From contig JBAIAC010000026.1 of NCBI GenBank assembly GCA_037349315.1, forward strand, positions 1,736,001-1,800,000: 64,000 nt of DNA, written 5' to 3'. The stretch is from Chelydra serpentina (lineage: Eukaryota > Chordata > Testudines > Chelydridae). This document shows positions 1-10,999 of this stretch, piece by piece (within the stretch, counting starts at the first letter, position 1; each line of letters opens with the position of its first letter). Both the position numbers and the translations under genes were made by a program. A model generated the notes under the pieces. The model was not told where the DNA came from and made no database searches. It saw only the letters and a list, made by a program, of their open reading frames with translations.

Positions 1-2
1 GG

Positions 3-1150
3 TCCAGTCCTATCGTCTTAGTACCCAAGCCTGACGGCACCTGGAGGTTTTGTAATGACTTCCGGAAGTTGAATGAAGTATCCCAATTCGATGCCTATCC
101 AATACCACGTGTCGACGAGCTAGTTGATCAGTTAGGCAAGGCCCGATACCTAACCACTCTGGACCTGACTAAAGGATATTGGCAAATTCCCCTGGCCAAA
201 AATGCCAAGGAGAAGACTGCTTTCTCTACACCTGATGGCCTGTTCCAATACACTGTCCTCCCTTTCGGACTCCATGGGGCCCCAGCAACATTCCAACGAC
301 TTATGGATAAATTGCTGCGACCCCATGCCAGGTATGCCGCCGCCTATTTAGACGATATAGTCATCCATAGCCCTGACTGGGAAACGCACCTAGTAAAAGT
401 AGAAGCGGTACTAGACACCCTGAGGAAGGCTGGCCGCACTGCCAACCCTCTCAAGTGCGTGATAGGACTAGCTGAAGCCAGATACCTTGGGTATGTAGTA
501 GGGAGGTTTGGTAAAACCCCAATGGAACAAAGTGGAGGCAATACAAGATTGGCCTCGGCCAATCCGTAAAAAGCAGGTCAGAGCATTTCTCAGGTTAGTA
601 GGGTACTATCGGAGATTCATCCCTCATTTTGCCACGAGAGCAGGGCCATTGACTGACCTGATAAAGGCTCGGGGCCCCGAGATAGTAAAGTGGTCTGATG
701 CAGCAGAAGGGGCATTCGCAGATTTAAGGACAGCCCTTTGCTGCCATCCTGTACTCATAGCCCCAGACTTCAAGAAAGAATTCGTTCTACAAACTGATGC
801 CTCGGAGGTAGGGCTAGGAGCCGTCCTTTCGCAGATGGTAGGGGAGGAGGAACACCCGATCCTGTACCTCAGCCGGAAGCTCCTCCCCAGGGAACAAAAG
901 TACGCCATCGTTGAAAAGGAATGTCTGGCGATAAAATGGGCCATGGAAACTCTCCGTTACTACCTACTGGGGCGGCGATTTACCCTGGTGACAGACCACG
1001 CCCCACTCCAGTGGATGCACAGAAACAAGGAGAAGAATGCAAGAGTGACTAGATGGTTCCTATCTCTGCAGCCTTTTCATTTCCGAGTACAGCATAGGGC
1101 CGGAAGCCAACACGGCAACGCAGATGGCTTGTCACGAAAGCATTGCCTCT
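3..1150 (+). pseudogene. Ty3/gypsy pol 3' part: reverse transcriptase and RNase H (element A1)
   Basis: The coding frame is already open at the window edge. From base 3 in frame 3 it reads through the RT fingers/palm to the YLDD active-site box at 345-356. A one-base-type frameshift near 505-520 moves the frame to frame 1. There the RT thumb/connection and RNase H follow, with a TDAS motif near 795 and a conserved H/D-rich end with HGNADGLSRK near 1110-1140. These domains copy element RNA into DNA and degrade the RNA in the particle. No integrase follows RNase H. A purine tract and an LTR come within about 60 bases, so integrase must lie upstream, outside the window, or be deleted. Element B in the same window has integrase before RT, which favours the first option. 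The frameshift means this copy cannot make the fusion product. Confidence 0.88.
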
Positions 1151-1181
1151 CGTCCCAAGTTGCCCAACCCCATGGTGTTGA

Positions 1182-1209
1182 GCGGGGGGGGAGGGGGGGG
1201 GGAAGGATA
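1182..1209 (+). other. Polypurine tract of element A1
   Basis: A run of G and A with almost no pyrimidines sits between the end of RNase H and the first TG of the LTR. This is the position where plus-strand DNA priming starts in LTR retroelements. Confidence 0.7.
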
Positions 1210-1900
1210 TGTGATACAGCATGGCCAAAAGGCAGCAGGAGAGTGATCTAGGATGAGGAGAAGCCTTATTCCCTGTAGATTAATTAAAAGCACCTGAAAC
1301 CAATAGAGCACCTGAAGCCAGTCACCTGATAAAATCCCCCTGCTCCAATCAGCCAGAGGAGGAGTTGGAGCAGAGTGAGGAGGAGTTGGAGCAGTTTGGA
1401 GGAGCTAAAGGAGAGTGATTTGGTGGTGGAGCAGAGAGCAGTTTGGAGGAGCTAAAGGAGAGTGATTTGGTGGTGGAGCAGAGAGCAGTTTGGAGGAGTG
1501 AAGCAGAGTGGATTGGTGGTGGAACAAAGAGCAGTTCGGAGGAAAGCGGAGGAGAGTTTTGAGAAGTGCTGCAGTGAGCTAAGAAGACCAAGACCCTAGG
1601 TAAAGGGACACCTGGCTTGTGCAGAGGGAGGGCAGGAAGCCCCACAAGCTGAAGGTCAGGAGAGGGAAGTAGCCCATGGGAAAGAATCACTGGTACAAGT
1701 GGTTCACCTGCTATCATAGGGCCCCTGGGCTGGGACCCGGAGTAGAGGAGGGCCCGGGTCCCTCCCTCTCCACTCCCCTTCCCTGGGATACTAGGAGGAT
1801 AGCTGTTACCCCAGTTCAGGGGCAAGAAGTGGCACCCTGAAACCCCCCACAAGAAGAGAAAGTGCGGGACCCATCATAGTAGTGCCGGCAATTTGCCACA
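1210..1900 (+). mobile_element. 3' LTR of element A1
   Basis: About 691 bases start with TGTGATAC directly after the purine tract and end with TTGCCACA. The downstream half matches the LTR at 47331-47942: both share the stretch around a GGGCCC..GGGCTGG..CCCGGAGTAGAG block and a terminal CGGGACCCA..CA block. The two therefore belong to related families. The upstream half differs and contains a 47-base tandem repeat. Its partner 5' LTR lies outside the window, so no target-site duplication can be tested. Confidence 0.7.
1390..1500 (+). repeat. 47-bp tandem repeat inside the A1 LTR
   Basis: Two almost perfect 47-base units (1390-1436 and 1437-1483) are followed by a partial third unit. They are purine-rich and begin AGCAGTTTGGAGGAG. 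They lie in the upstream part of the LTR, where U3 would be. Confidence 0.8.
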
Positions 1901-2995
1901 CTTTCTTCTAAGAGCCTCTGTAGATGTATTTACTGTTCACAGAAGGCCGAAAGGCAAAAGAAACAAACAAAAAATGCTGTGGGAATTCCCCCCAGGCAAA
2001 CTCCCTCTGTTTGCCTGTCCTCAGTTTGCAACTGGCTGCTTTTTTATAAGGCTGCTGGCTCGAAGCAGCTGGCCCGGCTCAAAGCCTTCCCTCCAGGCAA
2101 CCACTCAAGGCTCACCTGGAACAAAGCACTCCCAATTCACACTTTTCAAACAAACAACCGCATGGTCAAAGAGTCCCTGCAACTAGCTCCAGTCAAACAA
2201 ATGGTCACTGCAGACAGATACTTGGATATTCACCCCACCAGCTCACAACACAGCCCCCCTAATGCAGCACTCACCATACTGAGTCTGGTGACAGCAATCC
2301 CCAGCACAAATTCCAGCACATCTTGGAGGTGAGCACAATGGGGAGGGGCAGCAGGAATTTTATCTTAACCCTGGGGAGGCCTGGAAATGAGAGACTGGAT
2401 GATCCACATTTCCATTGTGTCCTGTTACCTGAGAGCCCGTTGGGCCACCCTTGGTCAGGGCTGTCAGGGCAGTGCAGTGTTGGGGCCCTTCCTCCTTCAG
2501 GGACAGCGGGAAGGCACTGGTGCTCTGCCTGGTTCTGTTGAGCACTGACTCCAAGGCCCCAGGCCAGCTTGGGGAGTGAGAGCATCAGACCCCCAGGAGG
2601 CCCAGGAGAAGGTCCTCAGTGAAGAGCACTGGCTCCTTCCTAGGGAGCTGTTGAGATTAACAAGGATCTCAGGGAAACAGCCCTTCTCTCCCATGGACAC
2701 AGATGATTGTAAGGAGCAGGGGACTGTCCTTTGCCAACAGAGACCTGTCCTAGGTCTCATCCACAATCCTGGGAGAGCTGGGCACTGAGCTGGGTCCCAC
2801 CCCAGCACTTCCCCTGGTACACTCTCTTCTCCCCTCCCCACTTCGCTATTTTGCTATGGGTCTATGAACATGAAAAAAACAGGAACTTCTCCATCTTTGA
2901 GGTTCTGCTCAGGACACCCAGAACCATCAGCGACTGTTACCCCGCCGCCTCAGTGGGTGAGAGATTTGCTGCTGCCAAGTGGTGTCAGCTGCTGG
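1901..2995. other. Unassigned sequence
   Basis: No gene, splice structure or repeat family that I can name is visible. The open frames are short and overlap on both strands. Confidence 0.5.
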
Positions 2996-3354
2996 CAGGG
3001 CGGCTCCAGGCACCAGCGCAGCAAGCGCATGCCTGGGGCGGCAAGCCGTGGGGGGCGGCCTGCTGTGAGGGTGGCTCCAGGCACCAGTGCAGCAAGCGCA
3101 TGCCTGGGGCAGCAAGCTGCGGGGGGCGGCCTGCTGTGAGGGCGGCAGTCAGGCAGCCTTCGGCGGCATTTCTGCGGAAGGTCTGCCGGTCCCGGTCCCG
3201 CGGTTTCAGCGGCAATTCGGGAAGGCGCAGGACCGGCGGATCACCCTCAGAAATGCCGCCGGATCCGTGTGACCAGTGGACCACCCGCAGGCATGCCACC
3301 GAAAGCTGCCTGACTGCCGTGCTTGGGGCAGCGAAAAACATAGAGCCGCCCCTG
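2996..3354. mobile_element. Non-autonomous hAT MITE
   Basis: The element starts CAGGGCGGCTCC and ends GAGCCGCCCCTG, forming inverted termini of the hAT type. Flanking 8-base direct repeats are GCTGCTGG (2988-2995) and GCTGCCGG (3355-3362), matching at 7 of 8 bases; this length is typical of hAT. The GC-rich interior has the first roughly 70 bases tandemly duplicated (second copy from about 3066). There is no coding capacity. Confidence 0.8.
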
Positions 3355-3403
3355 GCTGCCGGACACACGAGCCTCTCTGCCTTGCCAGCAAACTCTTCAA
3401 GAC

Positions 3404-4333
3404 TGTGCCAGACTAAAACTTGCCTTGCAAATAACAATCAGTGAACCCCAGTTCCACAGAGACATCCCCCTGCAGTGTCTAGTCCGCTTGCTGGACACTC
3501 AGAAATTATTAGGTTTGCTGCCTCCAAAGAGACTGAGCACACCTCAGCCTGCTAGGTTAGCTGGAGACTCACACCTCACTTGAACACACAGCACTGGGAT
3601 GATTTGGGAAGCGGAGTAATAAAGAACAGACATTTAAGTGATACTAAGCAAGAGAAAGAGACAAGTTTGGTTACAAACAAAACAAAACTCGCTTTGTAGT
3701 GACTAAAACGGAATCTTAGCAAGTCACAATCTTTGCCTCAGCAGTTTCCTGACTAACATCAAGTTACCAGCATCTCCAGCCCTCCTGGCCAGGGGCCCCA
3801 ACATTCCCACAATCAAAGGGTGCTGTTCCCTCTCTTCCCTACATGATGGAGAACTCAAATGTCTTTTGCTCCCCTTCAGTTACTCAAAGTCCATTGTCGG
3901 TGCCTCCAGAGCCTGGAAAGCTTCCTGGGGTGCGGACTCTGTCCCTGGCTGTGCTCCCCAAGCTGCCACTTGTTAGCTTGGTTGCTTTGTTTACCTTCCA
4001 TGTCAATGTACTTTCATTGGCTGACAAAGCTTGACCCAGACAGATGAATCCACATTCCTGTCTCTAAGTCAAACTTGTTTATCAAGTCTGACCCCAAAAC
4101 ATAGTTTAGGAACCTATTTCCAGCACATATATACAACTCATTATATCCCACCCGGACTTACATCGCACAAGGATATTCTTGACCATCGTGTTCTTAGCAT
4201 TCCTAAGAGACCTTACTTGATGTTTCTGCATGGTACAATAAATCTCTATCAAATCAGTTGATTTGATTGCTTAGTCTTTGGGGTTCAGACACTCTGTTCT
4301 CCCCCCTGGGGTGCGTGGACCCTGATTGTCACA
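3404..4333 (+). mobile_element. Probable LTR or LTR fragment
   Basis: The 3' end has LTR-like order: an AATAAA at about 4238, then a T/G-rich segment, then a terminal TTGTCACA at 4333. The upstream limit is uncertain; a TGTGCC at 3404 is one candidate. No coding segment follows that would confirm an attached element, and I found no direct repeats. Confidence 0.35.
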
Positions 4334-5357
4334 TCTGTCTTCCAGGCTCTGTCCCAGCCTCTCACACAGATGTATCCTGCAGCCAGCCCAGCTCAGGGAG
4401 CAGTGGGAACAGGTGATCTCATCCTGTCAAACCAAGCAACGTGGGTCTCATCGAGGCTTAGGTGGAAGGTCCCATGCATCTCCTGGAGATAAGAATCGTT
4501 CACTCTTCTGGGCACTTGAGCTTTTGCGAGAAAGAGGGGCTTCTGTTCCATAACCTGGCTAGAAGCTTTCCCTACCCCTGGGTCCCAGCCTTGGACAGAA
4601 ACCTATTTCTCATCGTGACATCCTTATTTTATTCTCAGAGGATGTGTCCGGGATCCTGGAGACTGTTTCCTGCAGGAGGTTTGAGCGGGGAGAGATCACT
4701 CCCTGTTACCACCATGAGTCTTCAACCTGGATCTGCAGGGTTCATGGAGCAGCCACACTCCAGCCCTCCACCTGGAAGCCTGCTGATGACTGCTCCCAAA
4801 GTGCTAGTTGCCTGCTATTCAAGAGCTGAGGGGTAGTGCTTGTATTGCCCCCACCCTCACCCCATCTGCTTTTCCTGTGGGAATCTCCCTAGAGCAGAGA
4901 AGAAATCCCCTCTTCTCTTAGAATTAGTCCCGGCAGTAATTCCACCCACCCTGGCCTCAGCTGAGCTACTTTCTTTGCCTGGGATCAGGGACCACATTAG
5001 AAGCCCTTGGCGTGTGGGTGTAGATGGGGGCAGAGGCTGAGGCTCCAGAAGTTTCCACTGGAGGACACCACCCTGTTTTCTATGGTCTGACTGGGGCTCA
5101 CCATGCATCCCGGAGCTGAACACCAGATGGGAGCTGATACATTGTCCTTGGTGGCCCATGTCCTTAAGAACATAAGAACATGTCCTTGTGTGTGATGGAG
5201 CTGTGTGCCAGAGAGGCCCAGGAGCAGATGCACCACGCATGGCCAGGAACAAGCTAAACAGCCTGTAATGCTATGTGAGTAAAACCATAGCCACAGACAG
5301 ACACGATGGGCATCCATGGGGACTGAATCTGTGCCCTTCACTACCAAGAGCACAACT
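4334..5357. other. Unassigned sequence
   Basis: I see no recognisable exon, domain or repeat family here. Open frames are short and shadow one another. Confidence 0.5.
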
Positions 5358-5555
5358 TGTAATATCTTTGGGGGCAACAGTTTTGGGAAGAAATCACTTG
5401 AGACACAGAGAGCTGTAAACCTCAAAAGCAGCCATTTATTGCCACACACTGAACTAACCAAAAACCAGCCAAAACTGGCTGGGCTATCCTCTAATAATCT
5501 AACTCAGTTGCCATAGCAACAACAAGATTCTATTACCACGACAACCAAATACACA
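5358..5555 (-). mobile_element. Short 3' LTR of a minus-strand gypsy element
   Basis: Read on the minus strand, the 198 bases start TGTGTATTTGG and end AGATATTACA, with an AATAAATGG polyadenylation-like signal in the middle. Immediately upstream on the minus strand is a purine tract (AAGGGGGAGGAA, plus positions about 5556-5574). The integrase tail at 5677-6213 precedes it, so it is the 3' LTR of that element. Confidence 0.7.
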
Positions 5556-5676
5556 ATATATTCCTCCCCCTTAACGAGAACATCCGCTAAATAAAACAAA
5601 CACTAAACTAGAGAAGGAGGGTAGACTGCCTGGCTAAACCTTGGGGATTATTTTGCCCCGTAACTGTAGGTTTTCC

Positions 5677-6213
5677 CTAGCTAAAGATCCAACCATTGAG
5701 GAGGCCTTCTGTCTCTAGGTGAATTGCGGCGGACGTCTGGTGTTGTTGCCCCAAAAGTGCCTTGGGCGCCTGCCTGACAATGGGCTCAGGGTTCGTAGCG
5801 CGAATGGGTGAGGATGTGGTATCAGCTCGTTCTGGCCAGGGCGGTATCTCTGCCGCCGGCAGTAATGGAGGGGGAAAGTCAGGAACAGGTGTCTCGCCAG
5901 AAGTGGTGAAGTCAGGCAACTCAACTGAAGATGTGTCCTGAGGACTGCTATGACCTGGCAACAGCTGATCTACATGTCGCCGCCAGGTGAGATCCTCTGT
6001 AGTCCGGACTGTGTAGGAAACACGTCCTGTTTGAGTGACGACAAATGGCAGGGACCCACTTAGCCCCAGAAGTATAATTCTGAGGCAAAACTGGCTGTCC
6101 CGGGCTAAAGGTTCGGTCTTTTGATCTGGACTTTGGGCCTGTGTCAGGTTTTTGCATACACAGCACATGGATTTTGGCCCTTCAGTCAGTATTATCCCTC
6201 TTGGCTGGGGCAC
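5677..6213 (-). pseudogene. Ty3/gypsy integrase C-terminal tail
   Basis: The frame encodes the C-terminal end of a gypsy-type Pol protein. It contains a segment with VSYTVRT followed by WRRHVDQLLPGH, typical of the integrase C-terminal region, and then a proline/serine-rich tail that ends shortly before the purine tract. A second frame near 5948-6166 carries the preceding residues, so there is a frameshift around 6060. The catalytic core and everything upstream are missing. Here integrase is the last Pol domain, the canonical Ty3 order, unlike elements B and C in this window. Confidence 0.72.
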
Positions 6214-6764
6214 AGGGATGGAAAGTGACGGGCTGCAAGGTCACTCTAGACCACACCCACTTCCAAAGCCAGAGAACCCAGGAGCCCTGACTCTGACAGC
6301 CAGGCCTTAAATGACAAGAGCAAACTCCCTCCCATCCAGGAAGCCACAGAAGGGACCATCTTCTGAGCCCCCCTCTGCAGTGCCACTGTCAGAGACAATT
6401 GCTAGTGGGTGCCAAGTGACTGAGCAGGGAGCTCCTGGAGAGACTCCTAGGGGCTGCCCAGTTGTGTTTCACTGACCCTCTGGGGGCTAGGCAAAGGGTT
6501 TCTGTTCTCCTAGATCATCAGCCAGTGAGGCCAGCTTGCAGAATGTAGAAGAGCCAGGAGAGTAGAAATAGAGTCAACAATGAATACTGCGGGCTTTGTC
6601 TTGTGTGGTGAAGGGTTTAAAATGCGTCTCTTTACTATCACACTAACCTTTAAAACAGCTGTGTATGATTAAAGGGCAGGTCTCTAAAGGTAAGAGGTCA
6701 CTCTAGGAGCCTCAGAGTCTGTTGCTATTGCATGCTTCTACCAGCTGATCTCAACCCAACAAAT
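6214..6764. other. Unassigned sequence
   Basis: Nothing recognisable was seen between the gypsy fragment and the SINE. Confidence 0.5.
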
Positions 6765-6943
6765 CATAGAATCTCAGGGTTGGAAGGGACCTTAGGAGGT
6801 CATCTAGTCCAACCCCCTGCTCAAAGCAGGACCAATCCCCAATTTTAGCCCCAGATCCCTAAATGGGATCAATCCCTTAAGGATTGAACTCACAACCCTG
6901 AGTTTAGCAGGCCAATGCTCAAACCACTGAGCTATCCCTCCCC
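6765..6943 (-). mobile_element. tRNA-derived SINE with CR1-type tail (copy 1)
   Basis: On the minus strand the head carries a Pol III A box (TAGCTCAGTGG, plus 6924-6934) and a B-box-like GAGTTCAATCC (plus about 6880-6890). The 3' tail ends CCTGAGATTCTATGATT, the same ending as CR1 LINEs. SINEs of this tRNA-head plus CR1-tail design are known from turtles and are thought to be moved by CR1 machinery. Confidence 0.88.
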
Positions 6944-7818
6944 TGAATCCCTCAAGGGGTAGCAGGAGTGAGCTCTTGTCCTCTATTTCTGGACTAGCGG
7001 CCAGAAAAAGGAGAGAATACATGTGGGCAAGGACATAGAGAGGCATGGGGGTCACTTGCAGAGTTGCCTGCAATGGTATGGTTCTGGGGGAGCACGGCAG
7101 GGTATTGTGGACTAGGCAGGAGCCACATGTCTCCAAACCTGCACATCATGAGGATCCAGAGACATCTCTCCAGATCCTAGAGCTTCTTCAGAGTCCTAAG
7201 GAGCCAGATGGCATCTGGCCTCTCCCCCCACCTCACCCTAGCAGTCCAGAAGAAGCTGTTTGCAGACATGTCAAGTGTCCTCGCGTGCCACACTCACATG
7301 TGGGAGACTAATGAAGTCACAGAGTCCAGTCTGTGTGTCATGCATTCCTCTGGCTTTGGGAAGTAGGGAGACTTGAGTGGGCAACCTCCCTGCTGCCCTA
7401 TCTGGTTTCCAGCCCACATGCCGCAGCTGAGGGCTAAGGAGGAGGTGATGGACTAACCCCAGAGGTGGGTGTGGGAAGAAGCAGAGTGAAGAGGTGACCA
7501 GAGAGCCATCCCATAGCATTCCTCCTAGAGTCACTCTAACAGCCACCTGGCTCCTCCCTGCCAGAGGCCGCAGCCCCTAGGTTCTGTGGGGAATTTCTGA
7601 ATTAACTCTCTAGAAAGCTGCCTCTGGCTCTGTACAAGTGCTCACAGCCTTGTCACGAGAGGTAAGGAATAAGGTCCTGCCTCCCCCGACTGCTCAGGGG
7701 AATCCTCTCAGAGCAATCAGTGTAGGGCTTTATGCCTCTCTAGAAACTGACCACTTCCCCTGGCTTGTCAAGAAGCTGAACAACCCTTGGCAGATCTGTT
7801 TAGAGCAACATTAACTCC
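6944..7818. other. Unassigned sequence
   Basis: No supported gene or named repeat was found. Confidence 0.5.
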
Positions 7819-8573
7819 TGTGATGCTGTATGGAATCTGGGGGCCACTTCAGGATATCATGAATACCAATATTGTAAAATTGCAATGAGTTGTGCCAGAT
7901 ATGCCATGTAAGGTACCTGCGAAAATGTTGTAATTTCCCAAGTATGATCATCTTGTTTATATGTTTGTATCACCTTTGCATTATGAGTTATAAATATGTA
8001 GGGCATGTCTGTATTTCCAAAGTTGTGCTGTGTTTCTGGGTGGCACCCCCAGACAGATTGGCATTAGTACGATATGGACTTTGAAGTCCTTGTGTGTATG
8101 TGACTGCTTTACCATTTAACATCTCTCTTCTTGTTCTCTCTTTTTTCTTTATAATAAACTGTTAGTTTTAGATGCTAAAGGATTGGCTGGCAGTGTGGTA
8201 TTTTGGGTAAGAATAAAACTTATACTGGCCTGGTAACGTGGCTGACCCTTTGGGGTCAGAAGAACATTTTGTATATGTGAGCAGAGTTTTTTAAATACTT
8301 TCTCACTGTACTGGGCCTAGGTGCTTATTGGGAGCCAGAGAACTGGAATGCAATAAAGGGGGCCGTGTGATCTTTCTTTCTTCTTTTTTTGCTTCTTGAT
8401 ACCCAGTGTGTGTGTGGGTGGGGGGGAGGAGATCAGAAGCACAGTTAGTGACTGGTTGAAGAGTTTAACTTCAGTGTTAACCACCAGTCTTTGGGAGAAT
8501 CTGCTCTCGCTTTTGCAGCCTGCCCTGGCCTTGGCATTTCCAGTGAGGGCTACCCCAGGCACCATGGGTCACA
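7819..8573 (+). mobile_element. Probable 5' LTR of another LTR element
   Basis: The segment begins TGTGATGCTG and ends GGGTCACA. It contains an AATAAACTG signal near 8154 and is followed directly by a primer-site-like TTGGCGTAG..GGCAGGATCC stretch. About 120 bases further on, at 8692, a short frame starts MNDPQSKLQALRESQ, a charged coiled-coil-like beginning that would suit a Gag. That frame stops after 26 codons. The remainder of the element is not recognisable. Confidence 0.5.
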
Positions 8574-8691
8574 TTGGCGTAGTTTTGGCAGGATCCATAG
8601 AACCAGAGCATTTGGGTTTTGGATCAGAACCCCACGATATTCCAAATTTGAAATTTGATACCGAGAGTGTTAAAGGTTAAAGATAGTCACA

Positions 8692-8790
8692 ATGAATGAT
8701 CCCCAGTCAAAGCTGCAAGCCCTGAGAGAGAGCCAGCGTCTTCAGCATGAGAGGGAAAAGGCAGAACTTTGAATGCAAGAGAAGCAAGCC
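8692..8790 (+). pseudogene. Gag-like N-terminal fragment
   Basis: A short charged frame rich in E, Q and R follows the LTR and leader. It is interrupted by a stop at about 8770 and then resumes in frame with MQEKQALPQREN. The placement after the LTR is the main support; the sequence itself is low complexity. Confidence 0.35.
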
Positions 8791-8992
8791 TTGCCCCAGC
8801 GGGAAAACATCCCCTAACTCTCCACTCATACATAAACCTAGATGCCCCAGTAATTTGGTGCCCAAAGCCCCAATTTTGGCAGGACTGTCCCACCTCCCAG
8901 AGCACTGGGACAGCCCAAATTTCTCAGCAGACTGAGAGAGATGGATCAGCTCTCTACCTGCAACCCACCCTGTAGTTTACGAGGAAGTGCAC

Positions 8993-9160
8993 TGAGCTGG
9001 GAGCCAGGAGACTATGCTCTCTGTCCCATTTCTTTTAGCGACTGCTATTCATGTTTTGGGGCAATTCACAACTTTTATTTTTCAGCAAGGCCTCAGTTCC
9101 TGCTCTGTGAGGCAGGCAAGTATCATTCCCCGCAATTTTCCAGGTAAGGTAACTTTTCGT
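8993..9160 (+). repeat. MIR/CORE-SINE-like remnant
   Basis: A diverged match to the CORE-SINE pattern is seen: a GAGCCAGGAGACT head, then GGGGCAATTCAC, CCTCAGTTCC, and GGCAAGTATCATTCCCC. These appear in the order and spacing found in MIR-type SINEs. It is old and imperfect. Confidence 0.45.
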
Positions 9161-10028
9161 AGAGTTGGGCCTAAGTCCATGCCTCCAATACAGCATTTCC
9201 AAGTCTCATGCACACTGCCTTCCGGCACAAATTTGTGAAATCCGTGTGCTTGGCTAGGCCACGAATAACCAGTGCAGTAACCACACAACAACACACCCAA
9301 GTTTGCCACCAGCCTCCAGCTGACCTGCAGTCCCTGAACAGAAGGAGCCCACCCTAGCCCTGGCTGTGCAGAGGCAGCAGCTGGCTAGCTGACTAGCTGA
9401 AGGGGTCTATAAGCACATTCCTCAGCAGGCATTGCACGCCCTCCTGAGGCAACCCTATCCTAAACCAATACCCAGACCGTGACTTTAGGGACTTCAAGGA
9501 AAAGGCCATATGGATGTTTGGGTCACACGTGCCCAACAGAGCCCATGGAAACCAGAGCCAGGCTGTCATGCACATGCTGGACTCCTTCCAGCCTCGGGAG
9601 ACATGGCACATCAATCGTGCATGCTGGGCATGGCCGGGGATGAACTGAAACTCCCCAGCTGTGCAGGAGCCAACAGCATCACCCTTGATGGTATAGAAAC
9701 AGTGTGGCAATAAGTGGCCTAGTCCAGATATGGGGCTTCTCTGCTTCCACAGCCTCTGCGCCTGGCTTGAGAAACCCCTGGCTCAATTGTCCAATGCATG
9801 GATGAAGTGTGAGCAGATGAACAAATCATGTGAGCCAAGCTTCGCGGCAAGAGGGGAGACCAGTGGACAAGGAAGAGGGCCAAGAAGAGGCTGAGGAGTA
9901 GCCAGCACATTGAGCTGGTCACGTTGAGAGGAGGTGCTCATGGACCATTACTGGAATCCTCAGGGCCCAAAAGCAAGTGTCAGTGGGGGAAAAGCTGTAC
10001 GTGGGGATGGGTGTGCAGGTGTGAGTTC
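9161..10028. other. Unassigned sequence
   Basis: A 105-codon minus frame (9393-9710) and a short plus frame overlap here. I recognise no domain and see no splice context. Confidence 0.5.
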
Positions 10029-10150
10029 TAGGGTTGCCAGCCCTCCAGGATTGGCCTGGAGTCTCCAGGAATTAAAGATTAATTTTAATTAAATATTATG
10101 TCGTGTGATGAAATCTCCAAGAATACATTCACCCAGAATTGGCAAACTTA
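10029..10150. mobile_element. Small MITE with TAGGGTTGCCA-type ends
   Basis: The 122-base segment starts TAGGGTTGCCAGCC and ends ATTGGCAAACTTA, diverged inverted termini. Flanking 8-mers GTGAGTTC (10021-10028) and GGGAATTC (10151-10158) agree at 6 of 8 positions. The centre is AT-rich. This fits a short, old hAT-type MITE. Confidence 0.5.
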
Positions 10151-10840
10151 GGGAATTCCCACCCCACAAACAGCAGTGCTGAGAAAGCCATCCCTGTCCC
10201 TGGAGCTCCAATGACTGGGGACAGGGATGGGGGAGACACAAACAGAAGCTGGCAGAGACATGGCAGGAAAATCTGTCCCAACTTCCTGGAGCAAGCTGAA
10301 GAGTGGGTGGAGGGGAGAGCACCAGGGGTTTCTGGGAGAGGGACCTCCCCTGCCCCCGTGTCTCCCTCCAGCTCCATCACTGTGGCTGTGGGAAGACGCT
10401 GGGCCGAGCTCTCGGGCACAGTCCCAGGGCAGGGGCAGCAGGTGTGATGTTTCTGAGATTCCACGCCAAATGAGGGGGCCTTCTGCCTGAAGGCCTCCCC
10501 CCATGCCAGAGCCCAGAAACCCCCCTGTGCAGCTGTCAGCCCCCCCTCAGCCCCAGTCCGCCTGAGCGCCCCCACCCCTAAAACCGCCAGGTGGGCAGTG
10601 TGGCTCCCCCTCCTCAGCCGCGGAGCTCTGTGCCGTTGGGCGGGTGGCATGCCCCCCCAGCCCCGGCGTGTCCCCCCATCCCCAGAGCACAGGCCGGCCC
10701 CCATCAGCCCGAGCCTGGGGCCTTGGCCACAGGGGGAAGAGCCCCCACAGCACAGGAATGGGAAGCAGGAAGGGGTCTAGGGGCGGAGCGTGGTTGGGGA
10801 CACACAAGGCTGTTTGGGGAGGCTCAGCCTTCCCCTGCCT
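10151..10840. other. Unassigned GC-rich sequence, partly shared with 15600-15890
   Basis: No gene was found. The segment near 10780-10860 (GGCTGTTTGGGGAGGC..AGCC..CCTGC) recurs in diverged form at about 15835-15890, so part of this interval is an unnamed interspersed repeat. Confidence 0.45.
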
Positions 10841-10849
10841 TTGATACCT

Positions 10850-10990
10850 GCTGCCCATGGCCGGGTTTGATTCCCATCTCTGTCACTGATGTGCTGGGGA
10901 ACCTGACTGAGCCCCTGAGCCTCTGGGCCTCGGCTTCTCTGCCTGTGCACACAGGGATAATGAGACTCACCAGTTCTGTAAACCACTCAG
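10850..10990 (+). repeat. MIR/CORE-SINE-like remnant
   Basis: The order of motifs follows the MIR pattern: TTTGATTCCCATCTCTGTCACTGA, then a CCTGAGCCTCTGGGCCTC segment, then GGGATAATGAGACTCACC. It is an old copy with many differences. Confidence 0.5.
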
Positions 10991-10999
10991 AGAGCCCGC

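Noticed and set aside
6924..6934. tRNA gene suggested by A and B boxes
   Set aside because: The box motifs belong to a tRNA-derived SINE head. The full cloverleaf is not preserved and a CR1-type tail follows.
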